A stretch of DNA of 64,000 nt from Ophiosphaerella korrae (Eukaryota > Ascomycota > Dothideomycetes > Pleosporales > Phaeosphaeriaceae): assembly GCA_028456385.1 (NCBI GenBank), contig JALNQF010000096.1:106349-170348 (forward strand), written 5' to 3'. Shown one piece after another: positions 22,001-35,200 of this stretch. Each line of letters opens with the position of its first letter. Positions within the stretch are counted from its first letter, which is position 1. Under the pieces are notes generated by a model that was not told the origin of the DNA, did not search any database, and saw only the letters and a list, made by a program, of their open reading frames with translations. A program made the position numbers and the translations under genes.

Positions 22001-23740
22001 TTTTTTTTTTTTTACGAGAGTATATACTTCTATAAAAGTAATACTCTAAATCTATAAGAAATAAAGTTATCTTAATAGATATATTAATAGTATTATTTAC
22101 TTAGAACTTAGCTATATATAGCTAGGCTACCTAGTTATTTTATATATAGTTAATATATTACTTTAAGAAAATTTCTAGAGCTTAGTTTATATACTTAGTT
22201 TAGCTATTAGTTTCTAAGTAGTAAGTAGTTTAAAGCTTTTACGTAATATAAAGCCGTTTATATATATAGTACTAAAATTATTTAATAAAAGTTATTATTT
22301 TATTAGATATAATATTTATTAAGACTCTATAAAGCTTAAAAATAGATATATAATATTAGGTAACTTTTTTACGTTTTAGATACTTATAAAAGAAGAAATA
22401 GAATCTTTTTATAAAGTAGTAGTAAATTACTAAAATATATTTATAAACTTAGCTACTATTTTTAGTAGCTAGTAAGGCTTAGATATAGTCTACTAAGATA
22501 TTAGTCTAGAGTATATAAAGAATTAGTATAAGTTAAAAGTAATTAAGTTTACTATCTTATAAGCTCTTAATATAGTAGTAGATTTAGTATATATTATAAA
22601 ATTACTTAATAGCTTAGAGTATTTTTAGCTAATAATAGTACTTATATATTAGATATAGTATACTATAAAGTTTTTTATAGCTTACTAACTAATAGTTATA
22701 GTATAAATTAAAGATTTAGTAGTATAAATAAGTATTTAGAAAGATATATAAATATATTTTATTAACTTAAAAGTACTTTTCTTTTTTTAATCTAGTAAAG
22801 CTAATATTAGTATATAAAAAGTAGTATTTTACTTTATAGAAAACTTTTAATAGTTTTTATTATCTACTATCTATAATATTAAATATAGCTTAATCTACGT
22901 AGTTTTCTAAGTATACTATATTTAGTAATTCTCTTATTAGGCGTAAGTTAATAATATATAGTAAGAGTTTTAAGTGTAGTTTTTTTATTATAAAGTAGTA
23001 AAAAATCTTTTAGTTAGTTTACTAATTTAAGTTTTATTTTTATAATATAGTAAAAGTAAGTATATACTATAGTAGCTTATTTTAGTATAAATCTATTTAG
23101 CTATTATAGGTCTATAAAGCTTAGAGTATAAATTACTATATCTAGTATAAGTTATATATTTAAGGCTAGAACTTAAAAGCTTAAGATAATTTAGTTAGCT
23201 CCTAATACTTAGAGATTAGAATTATCTATAGAGTAATTTTATAGTTAGTAACTTAGAGTATCTATAACTTTATTTATATTACTAGGTATATATTTAATAT
23301 AAAAGTTAAATTAGAATAGAAATAATAATTAGTAAGCCTAGTAGTAATTAAGCTTTTTAGTTATTATAATAGTTTTTAAATTATAGAAGTCTATTATAAT
23401 ATAAATTATATATAGACTACTTATAAACTCTAGTTTTTACTCTTTAAATACTTAAATTATAGTTATAAGTTCTAGGTTGTAAATATTATAATTATATTCT
23501 ACTAGAGTATATTTTTTAAGAAGAAGCTAACTAGCTATTAGATTCTATCTTAGTTTAGTTAGCTTATTACTCTACTTAAAGCTTACTCTAAGGTATTAGT
23601 TTAGATATAAATTAGTTTTAATAAGTTAAAGTAAAGTAAGACTACTTTTAGCTAAAAAGTAGCTTTTACTTTATTAAAAGTATTTATATATTCTTAGGTA
23701 ATTATAAAAAGCTTACACTAAGTCTATTAAAGATATTATA
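22000..23740 (-). pseudogene. Ty3/gypsy relic (RNase H and integrase), minus strand
   Basis: Minus-strand reading at about 23500-23400 gives KYTLVEYNYNIY and a following E-L segment, the RNase H motif of gypsy elements (NYxIYDKELLAI). At about 22500-22100 integrase motifs follow: ILVIYYYFIKRF, IISNKIITFI, then TTYYLETNS. These match the IISDRGxxF and YHPxTDGQTE motifs around the integrase catalytic Asp and Glu. No LTR pair is visible. It appears cut near 23740 at a TA microsatellite, before the reverse transcriptase. Confidence 0.6.
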
Positions 23741-24234
23741 TATATATATATATAAGTATAGCTTAGTACTTAGCTTAGTATAAGTAAGCTTATTAGAGCT
23801 CTCTATTATATAAGTATTTACTACTACTTTAGCTCTATATAAGTATATTAGCTAGTTTAAGTAGAGCTCTCTATTAATAATAAATCTATTAATACCTTTT
23901 TAACTATACTTAATAGCTTATAATAGTTATAAGCCTAGTTTATATAATCTTCTTTATATATTACGTTAAGTAAAGTAACTAGCTATAGTAGTAATTTATT
24001 CTTTATTCTTTATAGTACGTATAGAAGTAGCCTTATAATAATAGCTTAATATTAGCTTATTAATAGCTTATAGGTTAGAAGTACCTTCTATTATTAATAG
24101 TACGTAGTATAGAGGCTACTCCTTAGTATTAGCGTATTAGCCTTTATTGTTAGCTTATCGCGAGTACGTATTATAGTAGTAACTTTCTAATAATAACTTA
24201 TTAGCTTATACTAGTAGCTTGTATTAGTAGTATA
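23741..24234. other. AT-rich DNA flanking element I
   Basis: No gene recognised. AGAGCTCTCTATTA occurs twice (about 23796 and 23869). With 31273-31797 it formed the target into which element I inserted. Confidence 0.4.
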
Positions 24235-24239
24235 AATTA

Positions 24240-24666
24240 TATTACGATAGTAACAAGAGAGCTATAAATAGATCTAATTAGCCCTACGATAATTAAATTA
24301 GACTCCTATAACCCTAGAGAACACGAGCTTGATTAGGAAGCTACATATAATTAGGACACCTAGAGTAATCTATAATCTATAGGCTCTTAGTACTAATAGA
24401 TTATAGATTAAGATAATCTACAATCTATTAATCTTAGTAATTATAGATTATAGATTACAACGAGTATATAGTTAGTAGTAACGTATATTATTAGGATAGT
24501 ATTAGTAATTTAATTATTAACTAGGAGCGATAATACTAAGATAGTTGTAGAATATCTTCTATTATTTATAGTATATTATAGATTACAATATAAACTTTTG
24601 TTATTACTTCCTAATCTACTAATACTCTTAGGTACTAGGAAGTCGACCCTAGTAATACTAGTAATA
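24240..24666 (+). repeat. Element I left LTR
   Basis: It pairs with 30841-31267 at equal length (427 bp). Ends read TATTA and TAATA, the mutated forms of TGTTA and TAACA. It holds several copies of TAGATTATAGATTA in both orientations (24369-24455). Confidence 0.9.
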
Positions 24667-27600
24667 CCTTACTAATTTAGTTATTGCAAGAAGCAAAGCG
24701 TAAGTAGCGTATAGTCTAGCTAATACGATAGTAGAAAGTTTAACTAATTAAAGAGCTAAGGCACCTATAAGTAGCTATAAATTAGACAACACTATATAGA
24801 AATAAATTAAGGACTACCTAAATAACTTAATCTCTAAGAAAGAAGATATAAAAATAGTAATTAATACTTTAGAAACGTAGAATAAGGAACTATAGGACTA
24901 CTTAAAGTAAAATAAAGTACAAATTAGAGCTATTATTAAGGGACAAAAATAGATAGAACTAATTACCTAATAACTAGAAACAAGTATAATAAAGAAACTA
25001 CTAAAGATACCTGTCCTTAGAAAGTTTAATAGAATAAGAGAAAAACTAAGGCCCTTTATAGTATTAGTATAACTCTAGATAGATATATAAGTACTATACT
25101 TTAATATAGAAGAAAAGAAGGTAATATATATTAGACTACACCTTAAAGAAGACGTAATAAAATAGTACAAGCCTTACTAGATAGATTATACAACGTATTT
25201 ACTAATAACCTAGAAGGATAAAACTAGAGCTATTTTTAGAAGTTATAAATACTTTACTAAATAAATAAGAGTAGTATTTAGGGATATAGATATTACCTAA
25301 TAAGCTAAAGAGAAACTTAAGAGGCTTATATAAAGCAAGAGTATTTTAGAATACGTATTATAATTTAAATAACTAAGCTAAAATATAAAATAAAATAAAT
25401 TAGCCCTTATATTACAATTTAAACAAAGACTTAATATAAAAATCTAATATAAAATAATATATATAGAGAAACCTAGGACACTAGAAGCTCTAAAATAATA
25501 GGTAATTTAAATTAATAATAACTTTTAAGAATAGAAAAAGAATAAATATAGTAACTAAACTAGAAACTAGAATACTAGAGACCCTATAATCCTTAATATA
25601 AATAAGGATAGGAAGAAAAGAAAGAATAAAGACTTTACGTATTTTAACTATAGTAAAAGAGGCTACTACGTAAAAGACTACTAATTATAAAAGAAAAAGG
25701 ATATAGTATATTATAAATATAGAAAACTAGGACACTTTGTAAAGGACTATAGAGTAAAAGACTACAAGAAAGATAAAGAAACTTAGTTAAAGATAACTAA
25801 GAAGAAGAAAGAAATACTATAAGCATAAGCTAAACCTTAGGAGAAAGTAGCTAAGAGTAAAGAATTATAGTACGTAATACTCTATTAGACTTTTTATTAT
25901 AAGGACAACTACTATATATATCTTTCTAGTAAGTAAGGAGTAAGATACTTCTTATAATAAAGAAATAGAGTAGTAGTAATAAAAGAAAAAATAAAAGTAT
26001 AGCTAAAAGAAATAGTATATATAATAGACCTACTAATAGAAGATTTAGAAGAGGAAGAACCCTAGACCCTATTAATCTAGGCTAAAGGACTAGTACTAGA
26101 TAAAAAGACTACTATAACTTCTTCTAAAGAACTACAAGAAAGTAAGAGACAAAGTATAAGAAGTATAGAGTATACCTAGTAAGATATATATAGTTATAAT
26201 AGCTATATAATAATAGATATAGAAGAATAAAATAAAAAATAGAAGTTTATTTAGAAATACTTACAAGTTATAAGTATAGAGGAAGCGTATAAAGACTAGA
26301 AAGGATATAATCCTAAAGAGATAAAGTTTATACTATTTTAGGAATAGATAGAGAAAAATATAGTAGTAGTAAGAAGAATACCTATATAAAAAGAGTAGTA
26401 ACACTTTATAAGAAAGACGTAATAGAGTAATAAAGCCTATATACTAAGAGTACTAGTAGTATACTATATCTTAACTATAAATACGCCTAGAAAAGATTAA
26501 TACTAGGAAAGGGATAACAAAATAATAGACCTAAAGTATCTAGTATATTTTAAAGTATTATAGATATTATACTTAGAAAGGAATTATATAATATATAGAA
26601 ACCTAAAGGTAAATAACAAAGTATAGCCTATAAGAAGAAGAGGCTACAATTATACAAGAGTAATTCTAGTAAAAGATATCTAAGGATAAGAAATTACACC
26701 TAAAGAAGGTTACGTAGTAATAAGACCTAGACTAAAATTATTAAAGAAATATATCTTAGGAGGACTATAGTACAAATATAAGTATAATAAATATCTAAAA
26801 TACAAAGAATATAAACTTAAAGTAAGGCTATAGCCTTAGAAGAATAGATAATTTATAAAAATACCTAAGTAAAAATAGCTAGAAAGTATAAGAGGCCTAT
26901 ATATTATAAAAATAGGTACTTATTAAAGAAAGAAAGTATAATTAATAATTAATAGTAGAGCTACAAGAAACATTATATTAAAGAAGTTTATAGAAATACA
27001 AAAGATAAAATATACTACAAAGAAGTATCTTAGATAACTAAGTATAATTAAAGGAAAACTATTCTAAGAACTAATTAGGTTTAAAATAGTTCTCTCTATA
27101 CTAGAACTAGAAGAGATAATAATTAAGAATATAGTTATAGATATAACAACAATTAATAATAAATAAGATATAATACTAAGAATACTATAGTTATAAATAA
27201 CTAACCTATATATTAATTAAAGAATAGGAAAAATTAGTTACTATAAAATAGAAAAACTAAAAGCTAATATTAGTATATACAAAGGAGAATTCCTTAAAGA
27301 ATATAAGAAATAGGAATAATAACTTATAGAACCTAAAGACTACCTTCTAGAATATTAGCTATAGGACTTAGTAATAGAAATAGAAGAAGGAAAAGATAGA
27401 AGATAGAGCCTAGTCTACTAAAAAATAGAAGAAGAGTCTAAAATTAAGCGAACGTTTATTAGAAATATACTAAAGAAAAGATAGATAAGAGAATCTAAAT
27501 CCTTAGTAGTATATAAACTTATATTTATAGATAAAAAGAGAATAAATAATAAAAGACTCTACGTAGATTTTAGAAAAACTAACGTAGTTATAAACAAGAA

Positions 27601-30600
27601 CTAATACTCCTTACTATAGATAGACGTAATATAAGATAAACTATAAAGAGTAACAATCTTTATAAAGTTAGATATCTAGAACGCCTACTACTAAATTAGA
27701 ATTAAGAAAGGCAATAAATAGAAAATAGTATTTAGAACACAATAGAGACTATACAAATATTTAGTTATACTATTTAGACTAATAAACGTACTAGTAGCTT
27801 TCTAAAAAAGAATTAATATAGTACTAAGAGAGTACTTAAATATATTTATATTTATATACCTAGATAATATCTTTATATTCTTAGAAATAGAAGAAGAATA
27901 TATACAATATATATACAAGGTACTAGAAAAACTAGTAGAAAATAAACTATTTCTTAAAATAAGAAAATACAAATTCTATATAAAGGAAATAGATTTCCTT
28001 AGATTTATTATTAAACTAAGAAAAATTAAGATTAACCTAGAAAAGATTAGATTAATTAATAAATAGCTAACACTAAGAAACCTAAAAGAGGTATAATAGT
28101 TCTATAGACTAGTAAACTTTTATAAAAAGTTAATAGTAAGATAGTCTAAAGATATAGAACTAATAATAAGGCTTATAAAAAAAGATACACTATTTAAGTA
28201 GACTAAGAAATACAAGGAAGTATTTAATAAGATTAAAAGGAAGTTTATAGAAAACCTAGTTATTAGAATATATAACCTAGATATACTAGTAATAGTAAAA
28301 ATAGATATATCTAACTTAGTTTATAGAATAGTACTAATATAGGAAGACTTAAAGACTAAAAAGGAATACTTAGTTAAATACTTCTTTAAGAAGATAAAAA
28401 TAGTAGAACTTAACTACTTAATCTATAACAAAGAGATACTAGTAATCTATAAAGTATTTAAATAATAGAGAGTATACTTATAAGGAGTAAAGTACTAGAA
28501 TAAGGTTTATATAAACTATAAAAACTTTATAAAATTTATACTAAATAAAGAACTATTATAATAATATATAAGATAGTAGGAATTCCTATTAATATTTAAT
28601 ATAGAAATTATATATACAAAAGAGAAAGATAACTAATTTATAGACGCTCTTAGTAGAAGACTAGACCTATAAGAAGAAGTAAGCGCTACTAGTATAGTTC
28701 TAGTTAAGAATAAAGAAGGATATTTAGTCTTAAATATACCTAAAATAGCTATAATACTTAAAAGAAAGAGTAACAAGCTAGATAAATAGATTTAGAAAAT
28801 AACGTAAGAAGTATCTAAAAAAATAGAGAAACTAGAAATCTAAGAAAGACTAGTATAAGCGTATAGAAGAATATATATTCTAAGGAAGATCTAAAGAGAA
28901 TTTATATAATAATTCTATAAACTACTAGTATATAGTTACTAAGGTATTAAAAAAATATTAGATAGACTACTACAAGATTATTATATCTTAAAAGTAAGAC
29001 AACTAGTAATAGAAGTACTACAAGACTATATAGAATACTAAAGAAATAAGTATAGTAGATACGTACTATATAGAATACTATAACTAGTAAAAGTACTAGA
29101 ATAACTATAGAGAGTTATTATAATAGACTTTATTACAAAATTACCTAAGTTAAAAGATCTAATATTAAGAATTAAGTATAATAAAATCCTAATAATAGTA
29201 GATAAGCTTATAAAGTACTTATACTTTAGACTATATAAAAAGAAAAGTAGAATAGAAGTTACTATACACTAGGTTCTAGGAACTATAATTAGCTAATATA
29301 GACTACTAGATAAAATTATTATAGATAGAGATATAAGATTTATATTAAAATTATAGGGAATAATAATAGTATAATTAGGAATTAAATACGTAATATTAAT
29401 AGTATACTACTTATAGATAGATAGATAATTAGAATAAATAAATTAGATAGTAGAATAGTACTTAAGATACTACCTTAACTATAACTAAAATAACTAGGTA
29501 TAGCTACTACCTATAGTATAGCTAGTATACAACAGCGTAAAGAATATAGTAATAGGAGTATTACCTTTCTTTATAAACTATAGATTTAACCCTAGTATAT
29601 ATAGAATACTAAGATTAGAGATATCTTAGTCTCTAAGAAGAGAAAACTTTACTAATAAACTTAAAGAAATATATAATTAATTAAGATAAGATATAGAGTT
29701 CCTATATAATTAAATAGTAAAATACTATAATAAGAAATATAAGAAGAGACCTTAGTTTAGAGAGAGAGAAAAAGTATAGTTAGTATAAAAGAATATTAAG
29801 AGTAAAAGGCTAAGTTTAAAACTAGACTACGTTAAGATAAAACTATATAAAGTTAAGAAAGAAGTTACACTAGTTATATTTAAATTAAAACTACTAAATA
29901 AGATAAAGATATACTTAATATTCTACGTAGTACTACTAGAATAAGTACTATAAGAAGTAGAACTACTAGTATATAAAGTAGACACGTATAGAGAATAAGA
30001 AGAATAAGAAGTTAAAGAAATCCTAGTATACTAGTTCTATAATAGTAGGAACTACTATTTAGTAAAATAGATAGGTATAGACAAGAAAAGGTAACTATAG
30101 GAAAATATATAGGAACTAAAAGATAACCTTAACTACTTTAAGAAACTAGAGGACTTCTAAAGTTAAAACCTTCTAGAACGCCTAGTAGTAAACTAAGAGA
30201 ACTAATATTACTACTATTATATAGAGAGGTAATAGGAACGCCTAATATAGGACCTACTATAGTAATAACAAACGCCTTATCTAAGTTTAGCTTAGCTTCT
30301 AGAGCTACTAACTACTTAGCTAATTTCTTATTATTTAACGCCTTTATCTTATAAAGATAAGAGAAATAAGCTTAATTCTTTACTAGCTTACTCTACGTAA
30401 GCTCCTAGATCTACTTATACTTAGCTTTAGCCTCTATAATTTAAGATAGTAATTTCTCTTAAGTCTAGTTAATAGCTTTCCCTATTATTATTAAGCCTAG
30501 ATATAAGAATAAGTATAATAAACGTATACTTAGAAAGAGAAATACTAGATATATTATAAGAACTACGTATATTTGCACAAATATATACCTTATAGGCTTT

Positions 30601-30840
30601 ACTATTATTTATAGAAATAATATTAAGAAGAGACTTAGGGTTTAACTTAGGAGAAGTATAACAAGAATAAGGAAATATCTTAATACTATTACGTAACACG
30701 CAATTAGTAAGAAGATAGTAACAACGTATAAAAGAAATAACTATAGGGAGTAATAAAAAACTATAGATTAATAAAGATAGTAGATTAATAACCTTAGCTC
30801 TAGGATAGATAAACGAGGACCTACTTAGAAAAGGAGATAG
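24667..30840 (+). pseudogene. Element I gag-pol relic
   Basis: Order matches Ty3/gypsy. Two zinc-knuckle remnants lie at 25637-25690 (YFNYSKRGYYVKDY, Cys codons changed to Tyr) and 25708-25752 (YYKYRKLGHFVKDY). Reverse transcriptase spans about 27480-28000 with KLDI and AYY at 27663-27700, IPF-type LFRL, and YLDN at 27856-27867 where the active enzyme has YLDD. RNase H is at about 28310-28450 (NYLIYNKEIL). Integrase follows: an H2C2-type zinc finger remnant at 28920-29080 and the core starting DFITKLP at 29126. All Trp and Gln positions expected in the family appear as TAG/TAA. No chromodomain is obvious. Confidence 0.85.
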
Positions 30841-31267
30841 TATTACAATAGTAACAAGAGAGCTATAGATAGATCTAATTAGCTCTATAATAATTAAATT
30901 AGACTCCTATAACCCTAGAGAATATAAGCTTAATTAGGAAGCTATATATAATTAAGATACCTAGAGTAATCTATAATCTATAGGCTCTTAGCACTAATAG
31001 ATTATAGAGTAGGATAATCTATAATCTATTAATCTTAGTAATTATAGATTATAGATTATAACAAGTATATAGTTAGTAGTAATATATATTATTAGGATAG
31101 TATTAGTAATTTAATTATTAACTAAGAGCGATAATACTAAGATAGTTATAGAATATCTTCTATTGTTTATAGTATATTGTAGATTATAACACGAACTTTT
31201 ATTATTACCTCCTAATCTACTAATACTCTTAGGTACTAGGAAGTCGACCCTAGTAACACTAGTAACA
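30841..31267 (+). repeat. Element I right LTR
   Basis: Direct copy of 24240-24666, preceded by the polypurine tract; its end TAGTAACA keeps the original CA. The two LTRs differ mostly by transitions. Confidence 0.9.
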
Positions 31268-31272
31268 AATTA

Positions 31273-31797
31273 ATTAGTAGTAATACTCTAATAATAGCTT
31301 ATTAATAGTATTAGTAGTATATATTATTAACCTATTATTAACTTATATTACGTACTTAGACGCTATAGACTTAATAGATACTCTACTTAAGAGTATATAC
31401 TACTTTAATAGTAAATTATTTACGCTATAGTATATCTAGCTAAAATACTATATAAAAGGTAGAAGTATATAAGAAAAGATAGATCTAGACGCTCTTCTAT
31501 ATATTATAATTATCTAGCTACTTCTAATAATAAAGATAAAAATAAAAATATTCTAAAAGTTTATAAAATAAGACTCTCTTTATACTAGAAGCTAGTAGTA
31601 AAGATATAAATAGTTTAGAACTAAGTATATATAATAGTTAACTTATAGAAGCTTAAGCTTATAGTTTTATAAGCTACTAACTTATTACTTTAAGTACTAC
31701 TTAAAGAGCTTAAATTAGACTTATACTTAAATATAAATAACTAAAAAGAGTAAGTAAAGAATACTTACTATAAAGCTATATATAGGCCTTAATCTAG
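31273..31797. other. AT-rich target DNA between elements I and II
   Basis: Unidentified, stop-filled. It continues across element II at 52575-52712. Probably part of an older element. Confidence 0.4.
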
Positions 31798-31802
31798 TAA
31801 AG

Positions 31803-32245
31803 TATAATAGGGTTACTTGTTATTTACTATAAGTAACTACTAAGAGGGGTTTAGTAGATTAAAAGTTAATAACAAAAGTATATATATTATAATTAGACAA
31901 TAGGTTTATAAATAATATAATAATTCCTAATAGGTAATATTAAAGTATTATTACTTGTAGTTAAAGATTAGATTACTAATACTATCCTAATAATACGCAT
32001 TACTACTAATTATATACTTAACGTTTTTCCTAGCTTTATAGCTTTGTATTTACTAAGATTATAAATTTATAAAGTAGCTTTACTACTTTATATTTACTAA
32101 GATTGTAAATTTATAAAGTTATTACGTATCCTAATTGTTACTAACTTCTTATTTAAAGTTATTACCCTACTTATCCTATACTTTGTTATTACTTATATTA
32201 GAGCTAATTCGTTCTATCTTAATTACTCTTATTATAGTTATAACA
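31803..32245 (-). repeat. Element II 3' LTR (left)
   Basis: 443 bp; inner end keeps TATAACA, followed by the polypurine tract read backwards (CTATTTCTCTCTTTAAG, 32246-32262). It has a tandem pair of about 46 bp (TTTACTAAGATT...AAATTTATAAAG) at 32047-32125. Confidence 0.9.
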
Positions 32246-35200
32246 CTATTTCTCTCTTTAAGTAAGTTCTTATTTTCTTATTCTAGGGCTAAAGTTATTA
32301 ATCTAGTTTCTTTATTAATATTAAGTTCTTTATCTTTTCTTACTATACCTTGTTATTCCTAACGCAATAAATTACTTCTAGCTACTTATATTACTTATAA
32401 TAGAGTAGAGATATTTCCTTATTCTTACTACACCTTACTAGGGCTTCCTTATCTTATATCTTAAAAGGATAGTAAGGCTTATAATAAATATATTCTAGCT
32501 AACGTTTAGTATTAGTATACTTTTTCTTATATCTCTTTTATAGAGTGTAAGTATTTAATCTAAATATAATTTCTTTCTACTAAGTTATATAAAGAGAGCT
32601 ATTAATAAAGCTTAAGATAAACTATTATTATAGCTTATAAAAGCTAAAGCTAAGTATAAATTAACTCTTTATAAGCTAGTAGATATTTATACTTATATTA
32701 AGTGTCTTTATAAAGTAAAAGTATAAAATAATACTAAATTAATTAAGTAGTCTTATACCTTAAAGGCTAAGATAGACCTTAAGAACGTAGTAGAGGCTAC
32801 TCTAGCTCCTATTACGTTAAGCGTTCTAACTACTTCTCTATCTAGCGCTAATAGTGCGGATTTTCTTAGTTTACTATAAGGCGTTCTAGAAGGTTTTAAC
32901 TTTAGAACTCCTCTAGTTTCTTAGAGTAATTAAGGTTATCTTCTAGTTCCTATATATCTTCTTATAGTAATCCTTTTTCGTCTATACCTATCTATTTTAC
33001 TAGGTAGTAGTTTCTTCTATTATAGAACTAGTATTATAAGATTTCTTTAACTTTTTAGTCTTCTTATTCTCTATACGTGTCTACTTTATATACTAGTAGT
33101 TCTACTTCTTATAGTACTTTTTCTAGTAGTACTACGTAGAACGTTAAGTATATCTTTATCTTAGCTAGTAATCTTAGTTTAAATATAACTAGTATAACTT
33201 TTATTTTAATTTTATATAGTCTTATCTTAATATAATCTAGTTTTAAACTTAATTATTTACTCTTAATATTTTGTTATAATAACTATACTTTTTCTCTCTC
33301 TCTAAATTAAAGTCTTTCTTTATATTTCTTATTATAGTATTTTATTATTTAATCTTATAAGAATTTTATATCTTATTATAACTAATTGTATATATCTTTT
33401 AGTCTATTTAGAAAATTTCTCCTATTAGAGACTAAAATACTTTAAATTATAGTATCTAGTATATATTAAAGTTAAATCTATAGTTTATAAAAAAAGATAA
33501 TACTCTAATTACTACGTTCTTTGTACTATTATATACTAACTATACTATAAGTAATAATAATACCTAATTATTCTAGTTATAGTTAAGGTAGTATCTTAAG
33601 TACTATTTTACTATCTAGTTTATACGTTCTAATTATCTATCTATCTATAAGTAGTATACTATTAACATTTAGTATTTTATTCTTAATAATACTATTATCG
33701 TTCCCTATAGTTTTAATATAAATCTTATATCTCTATTAATAATAATTTTATCTAGAATACTATACTAGCTAATTATAGTTTCTAGGACCTAGTATATAGT
33801 TACTTCTATCTTACTTTTCTCTTTATATACTCTAAAGTATAAGTACTTTATAAGCTTATCTACTATTATTAGGATTCTATTATATATAACTCCTAATATT
33901 AAGTCTTTTAACTTAGGTAATTTTATAATAAAGTCTATTATAATAACTTCTTAAAGTTATTCTAGAATCTTAACTAGTTATAATATTCTATATAGTACGT
34001 GTCTTCTATACTTACTTCTATAATATTCTATATAGTTTTATAGTACTTCTATTACTAGTTATCTTACTTTTAGAATATAATAATCTCTTAGAAGCTTATT
34101 TAATATTTTATTAATACCTTAGTATCTATATACTAGTTGTTTATAAAATTATTATATAAACTCCTTTTATATTTTATTTAGAACGTAAGTTCTTCTTTAA
34201 GCTTTTATAAGTTCTTCTTAGATCTTAAAGTTTTTTATTTCTTTAGAGGCTTTTTATATTTTCTTTTAAATCTATTTATTTAGCTTATTACTTTTTCTCT
34301 TAAGTATTATAGTTATTCTAGGTATATTTAGGACTAAATATCCTTCTTTATTCTTTACTAGAACTATACTTATAGCGTTTACTTCTTCTTATAAACCTAG
34401 TCTTCTACTTAAAGTATTTATAAACTAGTTGTCTTTACTTTTTATATATATATTCTTAAAGTTAAATATTAATAAGTATTTCTACTATTTTATATAGTAT
34501 TATAATAAGTCTTTATTTATTATAAATCTAATAAGATTCTTATAGTCTATATAGAGCTTTATTTAGTACTTTACTCTTTATTAGTATACTCTCTATTACT
34601 TAAATACTTTATAGATTACTAATATTTTATTATTATAAATCTAGTAGTTAAGCTCTACTAACTTTATTTTCTTTAAAAAGTATTTAACTAAATATTCTTG
34701 TTTAGTATCTTGGTCTTCTTGTATTAGTACTATCCTATAGTCTAAGTTTAATATATCTATTTTTACTATTACTAGTAGGTCTAGGTTATATATTCTAATA
34801 ACTAGGTTTTCTATAAACTTCTATTTAAGCTAGTTAAACGCTTTATTATATTCCTAAGTCTATTTAAATAGCGTGTTTTTCTTTATAAGTTATATTAGTA
34901 GTTCTATAAGTTTAGACTATCTTACTATTAACTTTCTATAATAGTTTACTAGCTTATAAAACTATTATACTTCTTATAAGTTTCTAGATATTATTTATTC
35001 CTAAATTACTTTAATTTAACTAGAGTTAATTTATATTCTTCTTAGTTCTATAGTAAATCTAAGGAAATCTATTTCTTTTATATAGAACTTACATTTCCTT
35101 ATTTTAAGGAATAATTTATTTTCTACTAGTTTTTTTAGTACCTTATATATATATTATAGGTATTCTTCTTCTATTTCTAAGAATATAAGGATATTATCTA

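Larger units (their letters stand above)
24240..31267 (+). mobile_element. Element I: complete Ty3/gypsy retrotransposon, RIP-inactivated
   Basis: It is 7,028 bp: 427-bp direct LTRs, a polypurine tract (30827-30840, ending GGAGATAG) and a 5-bp target duplication AATTA at 24235-24239 and 31268-31272. Gag and pol relics lie on the plus strand. It belongs to the same family as II, III and IV by LTR and pol similarity. Confidence 0.92.

Noticed and set aside
30469..30699. 76-codon open frame on the minus strand in element I
   Set aside because: It lies antisense in the mutated 3' region before the right LTR, is low in complexity (Ile/Ser/Asn/Tyr), and AT-rich text with few TAA in this frame explains it.
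32135..32362. 75-codon Leu/Ser-rich open frame across the element II left LTR
   Set aside because: It spans the LTR boundary and polypurine tract, antisense to the element, with no domain. The hydrophobic look comes from CTT/TTA-rich DNA.
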